DNA of 64,000 bases from an uncultured Rubripirellula sp. (lineage in GTDB: Bacteria; Planctomycetota; Planctomycetia; Pirellulales; Pirellulaceae): positions 41,663 to 105,662 of the forward strand of contig CALIBL010000067.1 of NCBI GenBank assembly GCA_938045805.1, in the 5' to 3' direction. Below the pieces are notes generated by a model that saw nothing but the letters and a program-made list of their open reading frames with translations, ran no database searches and was not told the DNA's origin. The position numbers and the translations under genes were made by a program. Numbering within the stretch: the first letter of the stretch is position 1; every line of letters begins with the position of its first letter. This document shows, one piece after another, positions 63,786 to 64,000 of this stretch.

Positions 63786-64000
63786 CTAATTGCCCGTCTC
63801 CTCCTTCTTCTTGCAGAGTGAAGACGCAAAAGCACCGACCGACGTACCCGCTGTGAAAGGATTAACATCACTGCCGCCACCGTTGTTGTTGTTGTAGACG
63901 AGGGCACCTGTAAAGCCAGCAACAAATCCTCCAACATCTGCCCAGAATCTTCCGTTGCCACGTTCAATAATGTCTCCATCGAAAATATCATCCTGAGCAT
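63786..64000 (-). CDS. C-terminal end of a small glycine-rich protein (cut by the right edge)
   Basis: The last 70 residues of a protein that starts outside the window. It includes DIFDGDIIERGNGRFWADVG, then GGFVAGFTGALVYNNNN, a Gly-rich turn, SDVNPFTAGTSVGAFASSLC and a charged tail ending KKKEETGN. The glycine spacing (GGFVAGFTGALV) resembles a membrane-packing glycine zipper; such segments are seen in small bacteriocin-like and other membrane-active peptides. The opposite-looking frame (63752-64000) has a poor composition and is rejected. Function is unknown. Confidence 0.5.
   Translation of the reverse strand, partial: AQDDIFDGDIIERGNGRFWADVGGFVAGFTGALVYNNNNGGGSDVNPFTAGTSVGAFASSLCKKKEETGN

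Noticed and set aside
63752..64000. Minus-strand frame beginning MLRMIFSMETLL at the right edge
   Set aside because: Low-complexity (Thr and Arg runs); the other minus frame, ending at 63786, is more protein-like.

Overview
The window looks like a chromosomal segment of a planctomycete, most likely a marine Pirellulaceae-type organism (Rhodopirellula or Rubripirellula relatives). This is inferred from gene content: a DUF1592-type cytochrome-like protein next to a DUF1552 protein, a BBP7-type outer-membrane barrel, an FGly-type sulfatase, a DUF4159 protein, a DUF1080-like secreted protein, a DUF2617 protein and many secreted proteins of unknown function. Genes sit in short runs on both strands with few long operons, and several starts lack a clear Shine-Dalgarno sequence. 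I found no rRNA, insertion sequence, prophage or CRISPR array; one tRNA is present.

Left part (1-17150). An SOS-type mutagenesis cassette (partial imuB, imuA and a small upstream protein with a possible beta-clamp motif) runs off the left edge. It is followed by hflX, an SDR oxidoreductase, a RluA-family pseudouridine synthase, a 565-bp gap, an unknown secreted protein, a DUF2237 protein, a PcrA/UvrD helicase, purE-purK, a VanZ-like membrane protein, a DUF1080-like secreted protein, tadA, and a BBP7 barrel with a strong terminator.

Middle part (17150-44600). A three-domain protein (fatty acyl-AMP ligase, acyl carrier protein, alpha-oxoamine synthase) is divergent from an asparagine-synthetase-like protein. 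Together they suggest a small lipid or amide biosynthetic locus. Then come a sulfatase, a stand-alone GroES, gmd and fcl (GDP-L-fucose synthesis), a large unknown secreted protein, an acyl-CoA-dehydrogenase-like flavoprotein, pncC, pdxH, an M28 peptidase with a small membrane partner, two NfeD proteins, a YmdB-like phosphodiesterase, a HisA-like TIM barrel, DUF2617, pabA, an unknown 321-residue protein, and a dual-specificity phosphatase translationally coupled to a Gfo/Idh/MocA oxidoreductase.

Right part (44600-64000). This holds a TPR/gluzincin protein, a DUF4159 protein, a SprT-like metalloprotein, a thioredoxin-fold/CxxCH/PDZ protein, a tripartite tricarboxylate transporter in which the binding protein is fused to the small permease, an exostosin-like glycosyltransferase, a sugar-phosphate isomerase-like TIM barrel, the DUF1592/DUF1552 pair, a tagaturonate-epimerase-like protein, DUF1805, ogt, tRNA-Glu(CTC) with a terminator, and the end of a small glycine-rich protein cut by the right edge.

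The most unusual items are the possible third member of the imu cassette, the FAAL-ACP-oxoamine synthase fusion with its divergent partner, the TctC-TctB fusion, and the YmdB homologue with an altered metal-binding motif. All functions are read from sequence motifs recalled from memory; no database search was run.
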